Shown: positions 43,199 through 50,905 of the stretch, one piece after another
How positions within the stretch are numbered: the first letter of the stretch is position 1
Layout: every line of letters starts with the position of its first letter
Assembly: GCF_014333525.1 (NCBI RefSeq)
Contig: NZ_JACSCX010000006.1
Span: forward strand, 124,001-188,000
DNA: 64,000 bases
Source: Hymenobacter puniceus
GTDB lineage: Bacteria > Bacteroidota > Bacteroidia > Cytophagales > Hymenobacteraceae
Reading direction: 5' to 3'
The notes under the pieces: generated by a model
Databases searched by the model: none
What the model was told of the DNA's origin: nothing
Seen by the model: the letters and a program-made list of their open reading frames with translations, nothing else
Translations under genes and position numbers: made by a program

Positions 43199-44713
43199 AT
43201 GAAAATCCTCTCCGCCGCCCAAACTCGCGCCCTCGACCATGCTACTTTGCAAGCGCAAGGCATCAACTCCGTGGAACTGATGGAACGGGCGGCCACGGCC
43301 TGCACTACCTGGCTGCTCGACCACCTGCAGCCGGCGTTCAGCACCGAAATCCACGTGTTTTGCGGACCCGGCAACAACGGCGGCGACGGGCTGGCCGTGG
43401 CCCGGCAGCTGCACGCGGCCGGCTACACGCCGCAGGTTTGGCTGCTGCCGGCCGAGAAATATTCACCCGATTACCTACACAACCGGCAGCTGCTACCCGA
43501 AGCCATCCGCTGCCAGGAGCTGAGTGCCCGACGCCTGCTGCCACTGCCCGCCGACGCCGTTGTGCTGGATGCGCTATTCGGGACCGGGCTTACGCGGGTG
43601 CTGGCAGGATTGCCGGCAGAAGTAGTGCAGCATCTGAATAAGACGAAGGCAACCGTAGTAGCCGTGGATATACCTTCGGGCCTGCTGGCCGATGCGCCCC
43701 AGCCTGCCGGAACAGCCGTAGTTCGTGCGCGCTACACGCTCAGTTTCGAGCTGCCGAAGCTGGCGTTTCTGCTGCCGCGCAACGCGGAGTTTGTGGGCGA
43801 CTGGAAGATACTACCCATCGGACTGGACCAGGCATTTATTCACAACGAGCCGGTGGATAACTACTTCGTAGATGCTGCTGCGCTGGCTGGCCGGCTGCCA
43901 AAGCGTGGACGTTTTTCGCACAAGGGCACGTTTGGGCACGCGCTGCTGGTGGCGGGCAGCTATGGCAAGCTAGGCGCGGCGCTACTGGCGGCACAGGCCT
44001 GTCTGCGCGCAGGTGTGGGCCTGCTCACGGTCCGGACGCCGGGTGTGGGCTACGCCGTGCTGCAAACCGCGGTGCCCGAGGCCATGGCCCTCCCCGATCC
44101 GGCCAGCTACTTCATCACCGAACTACCCGAGCTGCAGCAGTACGCCGCCGTGGGCATGGGGCCGGGTCTGGGGCAGGAAGAATCCACGGCGGAGGTGCTG
44201 CGCCTTTTGCTGCGGCAGGCGGGCCCCCACCGCCCGCTGGTATTGGATGCCGACGCCCTCAACCTACTGGCCTCCCACCGGGAGCTGCTGCACAAGCTGC
44301 CAGCCAACACGCTGCTCACTCCGCATCCCAAAGAGTTTGAGCGGCTGATGAGCGAGCCGGCCCGCGACGACTACCATCGACTGCAGCAGCTGCGCGCCTT
44401 CTGCCACGCACACCGCTGCTACTGCGTGCTGAAAGGCGCCTACACTGCCCTCGGCACTCCCGACGGCCCCATCTACTTCAACAGCACCGGCAACCCCGGC
44501 ATGGCTACCGGCGGCAGCGGCGACGTGCTGACCGGCCTGTTGCTGGCTTTGCGCGCCGACCAGCGCCTTTCCGCGCTTGACGCGGCGTTGCTGGGCGTGT
44601 ATGCCCACGGCCGCGCCGGCGACCTAGCCGCGCAGGAATCTGGCGAAGCAGGCCTGATAGCCAGTGACCTGATCCGGTTTATCGGGCCGGCTTTACGTGA
44701 ACTGGAAGGGTAG
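43199..44713 (+). CDS. nnr: Bifunctional NAD(P)H-hydrate repair enzyme
   Basis: Repairs hydrated NAD(P)H. The 504-aa fusion has an N-terminal epimerase domain (about 1-215; GPGNNGGDGLAVAR) and a C-terminal ADP-dependent dehydratase domain (about 225-500; GSYGKLGAALLAAQACLRAGVG, LTPHPKEFERL, GNPGMATGGSGDVLTG). It is the standard bifunctional layout. ATG 43199 fits the family start MKILSAAQTRALD. Divergent from msrB and convergent with the UbiA-like gene (13 bp). Confidence 0.93.
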   Translation: MKILSAAQTRALDHATLQAQGINSVELMERAATACTTWLLDHLQPAFSTEIHVFCGPGNNGGDGLAVARQLHAAGYTPQVWLLPAEKYSPDYLHNRQLLPEAIRCQELSARRLLPLPADAVVLDALFGTGLTRVLAGLPAEVVQHLNKTKATVVAVDIPSGLLADAPQPAGTAVVRARYTLSFELPKLAFLLPRNAEFVGDWKILPIGLDQAFIHNEPVDNYFVDAAALAGRLPKRGRFSHKGTFGHALLVAGSYGKLGAALLAAQACLRAGVGLLTVRTPGVGYAVLQTAVPEAMALPDPASYFITELPELQQYAAVGMGPGLGQEESTAEVLRLLLRQAGPHRPLVLDADALNLLASHRELLHKLPANTLLTPHPKEFERLMSEPARDDYHRLQQLRAFCHAHRCYCVLKGAYTALGTPDGPIYFNSTGNPGMATGGSGDVLTGLLLALRADQRLSALDAALLGVYAHGRAGDLAAQESGEAGLIASDLIRFIGPALRELEG

Positions 44714-44726
44714 CCTGGAGCCAGAG

Positions 44727-45635
44727 CTAGCTCCATACCACGTAGGCAGCCAGAAACTGGAGCAGCATTACACCATCCGTGAACAGCGCGAAGTAGTAAT
44801 CGGGACGGTTTTCGTGGGCGCCCCAGATGAGCAGGGCCCCTACGGCGGAGGGCAGCGTCAGCACCAACACCTGCAGAGCCGATGCCTGAGGCGGCGGCAG
44901 CAGGTTGGCCAGTACCAGCGCTACCAGCGCCACACCTTTGGTGGCCCGTAGCCCAAACACGCCCGGGAAGGTTCGCGTGCCCATGAGGCGGTCCTTGGTG
45001 TAGTCGCGAATGTCGAATACGAAGGCCAGTGCCAGAATAAACAGAAACCGGCGCCCGAAGAGCAGCAAAACGGTGTACGTGTCCCAGGCGTAACCCAGGG
45101 CCAGGGCAGGCACCCACACCGTCACGGCCGCCCACACGTAGGCAATCAAGAACACTTTCAGCAGCGGCAGGTCGCGCAGGGCCCACCAGCGGCCGCGCCA
45201 CTTAAGCAGCGGCAACGAATACAGCAGGGAAATAGCGGTCAGGTGGCTTAGAAACAGCAGCCACCGCTGCCAGCCATCCAGCAGAAACAGCCCGCCTGCC
45301 ACCACCAGCGCCGCCAGCGCTAACCCCAGCATTGCCGGGCGGTGCTCCAGCATCCAGCGTTTGCGCCCCGACACCTGCTGCTGCTGCCGGAACTTATAAG
45401 GCAGCACACTATCAATATTGTAGAGGAAAAGCGTGGCCGAAAAAATGAGCAGTCCCAGCCGCATCGGCATGGCGGCCTGCCAAGTCAGAAAAGTAGACCA
45501 GGTAAGGCCCAGCGCCGCCAACGACAGCCAGACACTGCTATAGAGCACCGCATCGGTGGCTCGGCGTAGCGCTGACCCCTGTAGCGGTACCGCCGCAGCC
45601 ACACGGCCAGAAGATTTGTTGGGGGTGGAACGCAT
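44727..45635 (-). CDS. UbiA-like prenyltransferase-type membrane protein
   Basis: A 302-aa protein with about eight membrane helices. FDIRDYTKDRLMGTRTFP (about residues 215-232) resembles the second Asp-rich motif of UbiA prenyltransferases (DxxD..D). The first motif is degenerate: YNIDSVLPYKFR has one Asp rather than the usual NDxxD. This suggests a UbiA-fold enzyme of uncertain activity. ATG 45635 is chosen over an upstream extension to 45791 that covers the start of the next gene. It ends 13 bp from the stop of nnr and lies 70 bp downstream of the DUF6766 gene on the same strand. Confidence 0.6.
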   Translation of the reverse strand: MRSTPNKSSGRVAAAVPLQGSALRRATDAVLYSSVWLSLAALGLTWSTFLTWQAAMPMRLGLLIFSATLFLYNIDSVLPYKFRQQQQVSGRKRWMLEHRPAMLGLALAALVVAGGLFLLDGWQRWLLFLSHLTAISLLYSLPLLKWRGRWWALRDLPLLKVFLIAYVWAAVTVWVPALALGYAWDTYTVLLLFGRRFLFILALAFVFDIRDYTKDRLMGTRTFPGVFGLRATKGVALVALVLANLLPPPQASALQVLVLTLPSAVGALLIWGAHENRPDYYFALFTDGVMLLQFLAAYVVWS

Positions 45636-45705
45636 AAAGCAACCAGAAGCCAGAGACGCTACGGCCAAACTAAGCGAGCGGGTCAAAAGTAAGGCCACTG
45701 ACCGG

Positions 45706-46389
45706 TTAGTGGCCGGTTTCGGTGTGGCTGGCATCAACGGGCTTGGACTCCGGAGAGCCTTGTTGGCGCAGGAAGATGGAAAGCCCCACAATAGATACGA
45801 TGCTCAGCATTTCACTTTGCCAGTTCTGAAACGACTCAAACCAGAAACGCACAGTGCTTATGTACTTCAGCGTCGTTATGCCTGGCTTGCCTTCCTGCTG
45901 CTGCTCAATGCTGTATACTTCAGCCCCACCCTGAGCGTGCAGCCACATCGAAGCCAGAAACAATATCAGAAAAGCAATAGAGAGAGAATGTTTGTAGAGG
46001 GCCAGCTGCCAGCCCCCACGCTTCACCGGGCCAGGTGCATCCGGCTTGCTGGCGTCCGGCTCCTGGTCCACCTTCTCGGACTCATAGAGTTTCTTGGACT
46101 CCGATGAGCCTTTCTGGCGCAGCCAGATCGTGAGGAGTACGTACAGCCCCATCTGCAGAAATTCGCTTTCCCAGTTTTCGAAGGTAGCCTCCAGAAAGTG
46201 CCCCGAGCCCAGGTATTGGCGGAGCGTGAGTGGCGCCAGTTGCAACTGTTGGAGTTCGTCGTTGTAGTGGTGCCAGCCCGTGAGGACCTGCCCGAGCAGA
46301 GTACCGACAATCATCAATGTGCCGACCAATAGCAAGCTGTTTTCGTAGAGGAAACGAAAAAAAGGAGATACGGGTGGTTCGGTGCGCAT
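45706..46389 (-). CDS. DUF6766 family membrane protein with internal duplication
   Basis: A 227-aa four-helix membrane protein. Two halves repeat the same pattern: ENWESEFLQMGLYVLLTIWL ending in RQKGSSESK (about residues 70-98), and QNWQSEMLSIVSIVGLSIFL ending in RQQGSPESK (about 190-219). Each follows a first helix and a soluble segment. An acidic Pro/Asp linker joins the halves. The repeat is typical of DUF6766; function unknown. ATG 46389 is preferred over a TTG at 46404. Upstream is a terminator for ppa. Confidence 0.8.
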   Translation of the reverse strand: MRTEPPVSPFFRFLYENSLLLVGTLMIVGTLLGQVLTGWHHYNDELQQLQLAPLTLRQYLGSGHFLEATFENWESEFLQMGLYVLLTIWLRQKGSSESKKLYESEKVDQEPDASKPDAPGPVKRGGWQLALYKHSLSIAFLILFLASMWLHAQGGAEVYSIEQQQEGKPGITTLKYISTVRFWFESFQNWQSEMLSIVSIVGLSIFLRQQGSPESKPVDASHTETGH

Positions 46390-46430
46390 ATTCCCCTTAC
46401 GCAAGGCTGCCGCAGAAAGTATATGTAATC

Positions 46431-46473
46431 AAAAAGCCCCTCCTCCGGCATTAGGCAAGAGGAGGGGCTTTTA
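46431..46473 (-). terminator. Terminator of ppa
   Basis: AAAAGCCCCTCCTC (46432-46445) pairs perfectly with GAGGAGGGGCTTTT (46459-46472); on the minus strand it ends in TTTTT. Located 16 nt past the ppa stop codon. Confidence 0.85.
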
Positions 46474-46488
46474 TAAACTGAGGTGAGC

Positions 46489-47073
46489 TTACAGCTCTAC
46501 CCCCGTTGGCTTAGCAGTCTGCTCGGTGGCAGAGCCGTTTGGGAAAGTTTCGTTGTACAGCTTGATGCTTTCTTCAATAATGCGGTAGGCATCTTCGCGG
46601 CCCATGAAACGTTCTACGCTTACGTGCTTGTGCTCCAAGGCTTTATAGTCCTCGAAGAAGCGCTGCATTTCGTTGAGCGTGTGTGGGGGCAGGTCGGCAA
46701 TGTCGTTGAAGTGGTTCACAGAAATATCGTGGGCTGCCACTGCAATGATTTTGTCGTCTTCCTCGTCGCCGTCGATCATCTGCATCACACCGATAACCTT
46801 GGCTTCAACCAGGCACATCGGTACGATGTCCACCGAGCACAGCACCAGAATATCGAGCGGGTCGTTGTCGTCGCAGTAGGTTTTCGGAATGAAGCCATAG
46901 GCTGCCGGATAATGCACGGCCGAGAACAGCACCCGGTCCAGCTTCAGCAGGCCGCTGGCTTTGTCCAACTCATATTTGCCTTTAGAACCTTTGGGAATTT
47001 CGATGATGCCGTTTACCACTTTCGGAGCGTCGTCGCCGCGCTCTACGTCGTGCCATGGGTTGAAATGAGTCAT
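46489..47073 (-). CDS. ppa: Inorganic pyrophosphatase, family I
   Basis: Hydrolyses pyrophosphate to drive biosynthesis. The 194-aa cytosolic protein shows the family I features VVNGIIEIPKGSKGKYELDK, the active-site signature DDNDPLDILVL (Asp cluster), and GFIPKTYCDDND. ATG 47073 was chosen over a TTG at 47088. The upstream region contains no exact -7 box. Single gene with its own terminator. Confidence 0.95.
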   Translation of the reverse strand: MTHFNPWHDVERGDDAPKVVNGIIEIPKGSKGKYELDKASGLLKLDRVLFSAVHYPAAYGFIPKTYCDDNDPLDILVLCSVDIVPMCLVEAKVIGVMQMIDGDEEDDKIIAVAAHDISVNHFNDIADLPPHTLNEMQRFFEDYKALEHKHVSVERFMGREDAYRIIEESIKLYNETFPNGSATEQTAKPTGVEL

Positions 47074-47223
47074 TCTAGGAGTTGTCAAGTAATAGTTGTC
47101 GTTGTCAGTTTACGGGTTGCCGGTTTTGTGGGCGGGTAGTGTACGATTGATCAGGTAAAATGGCCAGCCGTTTCACCAACAACTGTCTTCTGACTTCTCA
47201 TTACCACCCACCAAAACCGGTTA

Positions 47224-48930
47224 CTACCAGCCCAGCACAGCCTGCAGCGGCGTGCCGGTGTTGCCGTCGGGCTCCTGAATGTGAAGCCAGCTGGCCAATG
47301 TGGATGCAATATCGGTGATTTTGGCGGGGTGGCTGGACTCGCCGTGCTTCACGCGCCAGCCCCAGAACACCAGCGGTACGTGGGTGTCGTAGTTGTTGAG
47401 CGAGCCGTGGGTGGTGCCTTTGCTTACGGGGTAGCTATACGATTCCAGCCAGCCGGGCTGCAGCACCACCATTACGTCGCCGCTGCGCTTGGGGTAGAAA
47501 CCGTTTTCCAGGTACATCAGCATGCCACTTTCCCAGTGCGACTTCTGCAAGTCGTCGGCCGTGATGGCACGGTTGACGCCGGCCAGCTGGCTGGCAATGT
47601 CCACCACCTCATCCTGCACCGTGCGCAAGCTCAGCTTCTTTTCGGCAATGAGCGGGCGGTTGAGGTACACCTGCTGGTTTTCATAACTCAGCACCCATTT
47701 GCCGGCCCCGTGCCGCCGCACCAGCTGCTGTTGAATGGAGTCCTGCATCAGGCGCGGGCCCACTGAGCCACCGGGCAGGTGGTGGTCGGCCAGGAAGCCC
47801 GGCGAATGCGCGGCGGCGTGGTCGGCAGACAGAAATACCAGGGCTTGGCCCTTGCCCACGGTCCGGTCGAGGTAGTCGAGCAGCCGGGCGATGTCCTGGT
47901 CGAGGCGTAGGTACGTGTCTTCGGTTTCAATAGCGTTTACCCCGAACTGGTGCCCCACGTAGTCGGTGCTACTGAAGCTGAGAGCGAGGAAATCGGTCTG
48001 GCCGCGCTGGCCAAGCTGCTCGGCGCGTACGGCTTCCAGCGCGAAATCCAGCGTGAGCGAGTTGCCGAACGGCGTGCTCCGAATCAGGTCGAGGTTGCGA
48101 GCTGGCACAGGCTTTTCACCGGTGGCCGCCAGCGCCCCCTGCACCGGGGCGGGCAGTGTGGCGCTTAGCGTAGGCAGGTCGTGCGGAAAAACCGGCCGGG
48201 CTTCTCCCTTAAATGCTGCTTCCCACGCCACGTCGTCGGGCGAGCTTTCGGTGTACTGCCCAATGGGCAGCAGCGTTTCCCAGGGCTTATCGAGGTACTT
48301 GGCGGCGCGGTTTTCGGCGTTGAACTTCGTCACCCAGTCGGGCAGCGAGTTCTGGTAAAAGGTGCTAGTGATAAAAGCACCGTTGCTGCCGTCGTACCAG
48401 TAGGCGCCGTTGGCAGCGTGCCCGGCGGGCAGAATGGAGCCCCGGTCTTTGATGCAGACGCCGATTACCTTGCTTTGGAAGTTGGTGGCCAGCCGCAGCT
48501 CGTCGGTGATAGTGCTCGTGAGCATATGGCGTGGGCTCTGCTGCCCGGCCGCCACCGTACCACCCACTGGCTGCACAGTTTTGTCTTCTGTCACGTAGGT
48601 GCCACGGCCGGTTTCGCGCTCAAACCAGTTGTTGCCCACAATACCGTGAAACGAAGGCGTGGTGCCGGTGTATATGCTGGCGTGGCCCGGCCCGGTATAG
48701 GTAGGCACGTAGTTGTAGTGGGTGTTTTCGTAGCTGAACCCCTCGCCCAGCAGCCGGCGGAAGCCGCCGCCGCCGTACTTGCTCCAGTAGCGGTAGAGGT
48801 AATCATAGCGCATCTGGTCTACCACTACGCCCACCACTAGCTTAGGCCGGGCCAGTGTGGCAGATTTCTTCTGCCCAACGGCAGAACCCGCCAGCGTGGC
48901 GGCCAGCAACAATAACAGGCTCTTTTTCAA
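47224..48930 (-). CDS. pafA: PafA-type alkaline phosphatase
   Basis: A periplasmic phosphate monoesterase of the alkaline phosphatase superfamily. The 568-aa protein starts with a signal peptide (LLLLLAATLAGSAVGQ). Asp38 in VVDQMR and the nucleophile Thr79 in PTYTGPGHASIYTGTTP are at the same positions as in Chryseobacterium PafA. Further metal ligands are in SSTDYVGHQFG, SADHAAAHSP and GTTHGS. It is specific for phosphate monoesters in the known homologue; that is inferred here. A -7 box lies 54 nt upstream of its start. Confidence 0.92.
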   Translation of the reverse strand: MKKSLLLLLAATLAGSAVGQKKSATLARPKLVVGVVVDQMRYDYLYRYWSKYGGGGFRRLLGEGFSYENTHYNYVPTYTGPGHASIYTGTTPSFHGIVGNNWFERETGRGTYVTEDKTVQPVGGTVAAGQQSPRHMLTSTITDELRLATNFQSKVIGVCIKDRGSILPAGHAANGAYWYDGSNGAFITSTFYQNSLPDWVTKFNAENRAAKYLDKPWETLLPIGQYTESSPDDVAWEAAFKGEARPVFPHDLPTLSATLPAPVQGALAATGEKPVPARNLDLIRSTPFGNSLTLDFALEAVRAEQLGQRGQTDFLALSFSSTDYVGHQFGVNAIETEDTYLRLDQDIARLLDYLDRTVGKGQALVFLSADHAAAHSPGFLADHHLPGGSVGPRLMQDSIQQQLVRRHGAGKWVLSYENQQVYLNRPLIAEKKLSLRTVQDEVVDIASQLAGVNRAITADDLQKSHWESGMLMYLENGFYPKRSGDVMVVLQPGWLESYSYPVSKGTTHGSLNNYDTHVPLVFWGWRVKHGESSHPAKITDIASTLASWLHIQEPDGNTGTPLQAVLGW

Positions 48931-48983
48931 ATCAGAAAGCAGTTAGAAGAGGCCGAGGGTGCGGCCACTCGCGCAAGCGGCCC

Positions 48984-48991
48984 CAAAGATA
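48984..48991 (-). promoter_or_regulatory. -7 promoter box of pafA
   Basis: On the minus strand TATCTTTG, an exact TAnnTTTG, 53 nt upstream of the pafA start codon. No clear TTG at the -33 position. Confidence 0.5.
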
Positions 48992-49081
48992 GAGGCCGCC
49001 GGCCGGAATTGCTTCATTGGCAGCCAAATCGTGGGCAGACCGTAAGTGGAGCACCACCCATTGGCTGTTGCCGCCTTCCCC

Positions 49082-49795
49082 ATGCCCGCTACTGCCCTCC
49101 CCTACGCCTTGCTGTTCGACATGGACGGCGTGCTCATCGACAACACGCCGTACCAGGCCCGCGCCTTTCAGCTGCTGTTCCGCGACCTGGGCCTGACTAC
49201 CAACGCCCGCCGCCTGCTCAAGCGCCTCAACGGCGCCCCCGCCAGCGAGATTCTGGCCTCGGTGTTCACTAACCTCGTCCCGAAAAAGCAGCTGGAAGAG
49301 TACGCCGCCCAGCGCGAGCTGCTCTACCGGGTGCTGTACTGGCACAAGCGGCGCGAGGTGGCCGGCCTCACCGCGTTTCTGCAGGCCGCCCGCACCGCTA
49401 ACTTTCGCATCGGCCTGGGCACCGGCTCCGGCGACGACACCATCAGCTACATCCTCGACTACCTGAAGCTACGCCAGTACTTCGACGTGGTGGTGGGCAA
49501 AGACGACGTGCAGCACGGCAAGCCCCACCCCGACACCTACCTCACCACGGCCCGCAAGCTGGGTGTGCCGCCCGAGCGGTGCGTAGTGCTGGAAGATGCC
49601 GTGCTGGGCGAGCAGGCCGCTTACCGGGCCGGCATGCGCTGCGTGGCCGTGGGCACCTCCCTCAAAGTCGCCGACTTTCAGGCCCCGCTGGCGTATATCA
49701 AGGACTTTACCAGTCTCACGCCCGAGCACCTGCTGGAGCTGCTCACCCGCAACCCCACCGCGCCCAGGCCCCGCAAGTCTAGCAGCCAGATGTAG
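49082..49795 (+). CDS. HAD-family phosphatase (beta-phosphoglucomutase-like)
   Basis: A 237-aa HAD hydrolase with a cap domain of the beta-phosphoglucomutase type. Motif I is LLFDMDGVLIDN (nucleophile Asp13, acid Asp15), motif II GTGSGDD, motif III GKPHPDTYL, and motif IV VVLEDAVLGEQAA. Substrate unknown; the likely reaction is sugar phosphate dephosphorylation or mutase. ATG 49082 was chosen. It is divergent from pafA, and its stop codon lies inside the arm of a strong hairpin. Confidence 0.87.
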   Translation: MPATALPYALLFDMDGVLIDNTPYQARAFQLLFRDLGLTTNARRLLKRLNGAPASEILASVFTNLVPKKQLEEYAAQRELLYRVLYWHKRREVAGLTAFLQAARTANFRIGLGTGSGDDTISYILDYLKLRQYFDVVVGKDDVQHGKPHPDTYLTTARKLGVPPERCVVLEDAVLGEQAAYRAGMRCVAVGTSLKVADFQAPLAYIKDFTSLTPEHLLELLTRNPTAPRPRKSSSQM

Positions 49796-49830
49796 AAACG
49801 TGACCCTTCGCGTCTCTACATCTGGCTGCT
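49781..49830 (+). terminator. Hairpin overlapping the stop codon of the HAD gene
   Basis: AGCAGCCAGATGTAGA (49781-49796) pairs perfectly with TCTACATCTGGCTGCT (49815-49830). The left arm includes the last codons and stop (49793-49795) of the HAD gene; it is followed by AAAAGC and no T tract, so it may be a mRNA end or a repeat rather than a classical terminator. Confidence 0.5.
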
Positions 49831-49850
49831 AAAAGCATAAGAAAGGCACA

Positions 49851-49888
49851 AAAAAAGCCCCGTGACCAACCGGCCACAGGGCTTTTAT
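49851..49888 (-). terminator. Terminator of the ATP synthase operon
   Basis: AAAGCCC-C-GTG (49855-49865) pairs with CAC-A-GGGCTTT with one mismatch, and on the minus strand is followed by a run of seven T. It lies after the atpG stop codon at 49904. Confidence 0.7.
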
Positions 49889-49903
49889 GTAAAACAACTC
49901 TCC

Positions 49904-50794
49904 TTACCGGCTGGCCGCCAGCGCTTCAGCACCACCCACGATTTCGAGAATCTCGGTGGTAATGGCCGCCTGGCGCGTCCGGTTATAAGTCAGCTTGAGC
50001 GACTTGAGCAGCTCACCGGCGTTTTCGGTGGCTTTCTCCATAGCCGTCATGCGGGCGCCATGCTCCGAAGCGTTACTCTCCAGTACCGCTTTGTAGAGCT
50101 GCACCTTCAGCGACTGTGGAATTAGGGTCTGCACAATTTCCTCTTTCGAGGGCTCGAAGATGTAGTCTACATTCGAGGTTTGCACAGCGGCCGCATTTGG
50201 TTCGGCAGGTACCAATGGCAACAGCTGCTCTACCCGCACCACTTGCGTAGCCACGTTCTTGAACTCGTTGTAGACCATTACTACCTCGTCGTACTGACCG
50301 GCCCGGAAGCCGTCCATGGCCTGCTCAGCAGCTTCGCGCACGGTGTCAAACGACAGTTTGCCGAACACGTGCGTGTAGTTGCCCACCAACGGCCCCCGGC
50401 GGTTGAAGTAGTCGTGCGACTTCTTGCCGATAGCCATATAAGCTACGTTGCCGGCAGCTGCCTGTGCCGCGTAACGCTCCTGCACCATGGCATTCACGTT
50501 CTTGAACACGTTGCTATTGAAGGCACCGGCCAAGCCGCGGTCCGATGTAATGGCAATCACTAGCACCCGGCGCACCTCACGCTGCACCGCGTACTCGCTT
50601 ACCACATCGTCGCCGACCTGGGCGGTCAGGTTGGTCAGGATGCTGTTGAGCCGCTGCGCGTAGGGGCGCATACGCAGGATATTGTCCTGCGCCCGCCGCA
50701 ACTTGGCCGCCGCCACCATTTTCATGGCTTTGGTGATCTGCTGCGTGCTTTGCACCGATACGATGCGGTTACGGACTTCTTTTAAGCTAGCCAT
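49904..50794 (-). CDS. atpG: F1 ATP synthase subunit gamma
   Basis: Central rotor stalk that couples proton flow to ATP synthesis. The 296-aa protein begins with ASLKEVRNRIVSVQSTQQITKAMKMVAAAKLRRAQ, and ends with ENAGELLKSLKLTYNRTRQAAITTEILEIVGGAEAL, the two long helices of the family. Length is normal. It is the last gene of the operon, separated from atpA by a 111-bp gap with a REP-like inverted repeat. Confidence 0.97.
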   Translation of the reverse strand: MASLKEVRNRIVSVQSTQQITKAMKMVAAAKLRRAQDNILRMRPYAQRLNSILTNLTAQVGDDVVSEYAVQREVRRVLVIAITSDRGLAGAFNSNVFKNVNAMVQERYAAQAAAGNVAYMAIGKKSHDYFNRRGPLVGNYTHVFGKLSFDTVREAAEQAMDGFRAGQYDEVVMVYNEFKNVATQVVRVEQLLPLVPAEPNAAAVQTSNVDYIFEPSKEEIVQTLIPQSLKVQLYKAVLESNASEHGARMTAMEKATENAGELLKSLKLTYNRTRQAAITTEILEIVGGAEALAASR

Positions 50795-50813
50795 GTTGAA
50801 TCAATTAGACCGT

Positions 50814-50900
50814 CATGCTGAGCGAAGTCGAAGCATTTCACTAGTATGGTAAATCAATTCTACCACACTAGCGAGATTCCTCGGCTTCGCTCGGAATGAC
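50814..50900. repeat. REP-like inverted repeat between atpA and atpG
   Basis: The left part starting at 50814 (CGTCATGCTGAGCGAAGTC) and the right part ending at 50900 (CTTCGCTCGGAATGACG) are imperfect inverted copies, including a CACTAGTATGGTA/TACCACACTAG-like inner pairing. It shares its GTCATGCTGAGC end with the repeat at 17391. It is within the ATP synthase operon and will be present in the mRNA. Confidence 0.75.
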
Positions 50901-50905
50901 GTGCT

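Noticed and set aside
46390..46430. TTG start for the DUF6766 protein at 46404
   Set aside because: An ATG at 46389 gives a normal N-terminus and is more likely.
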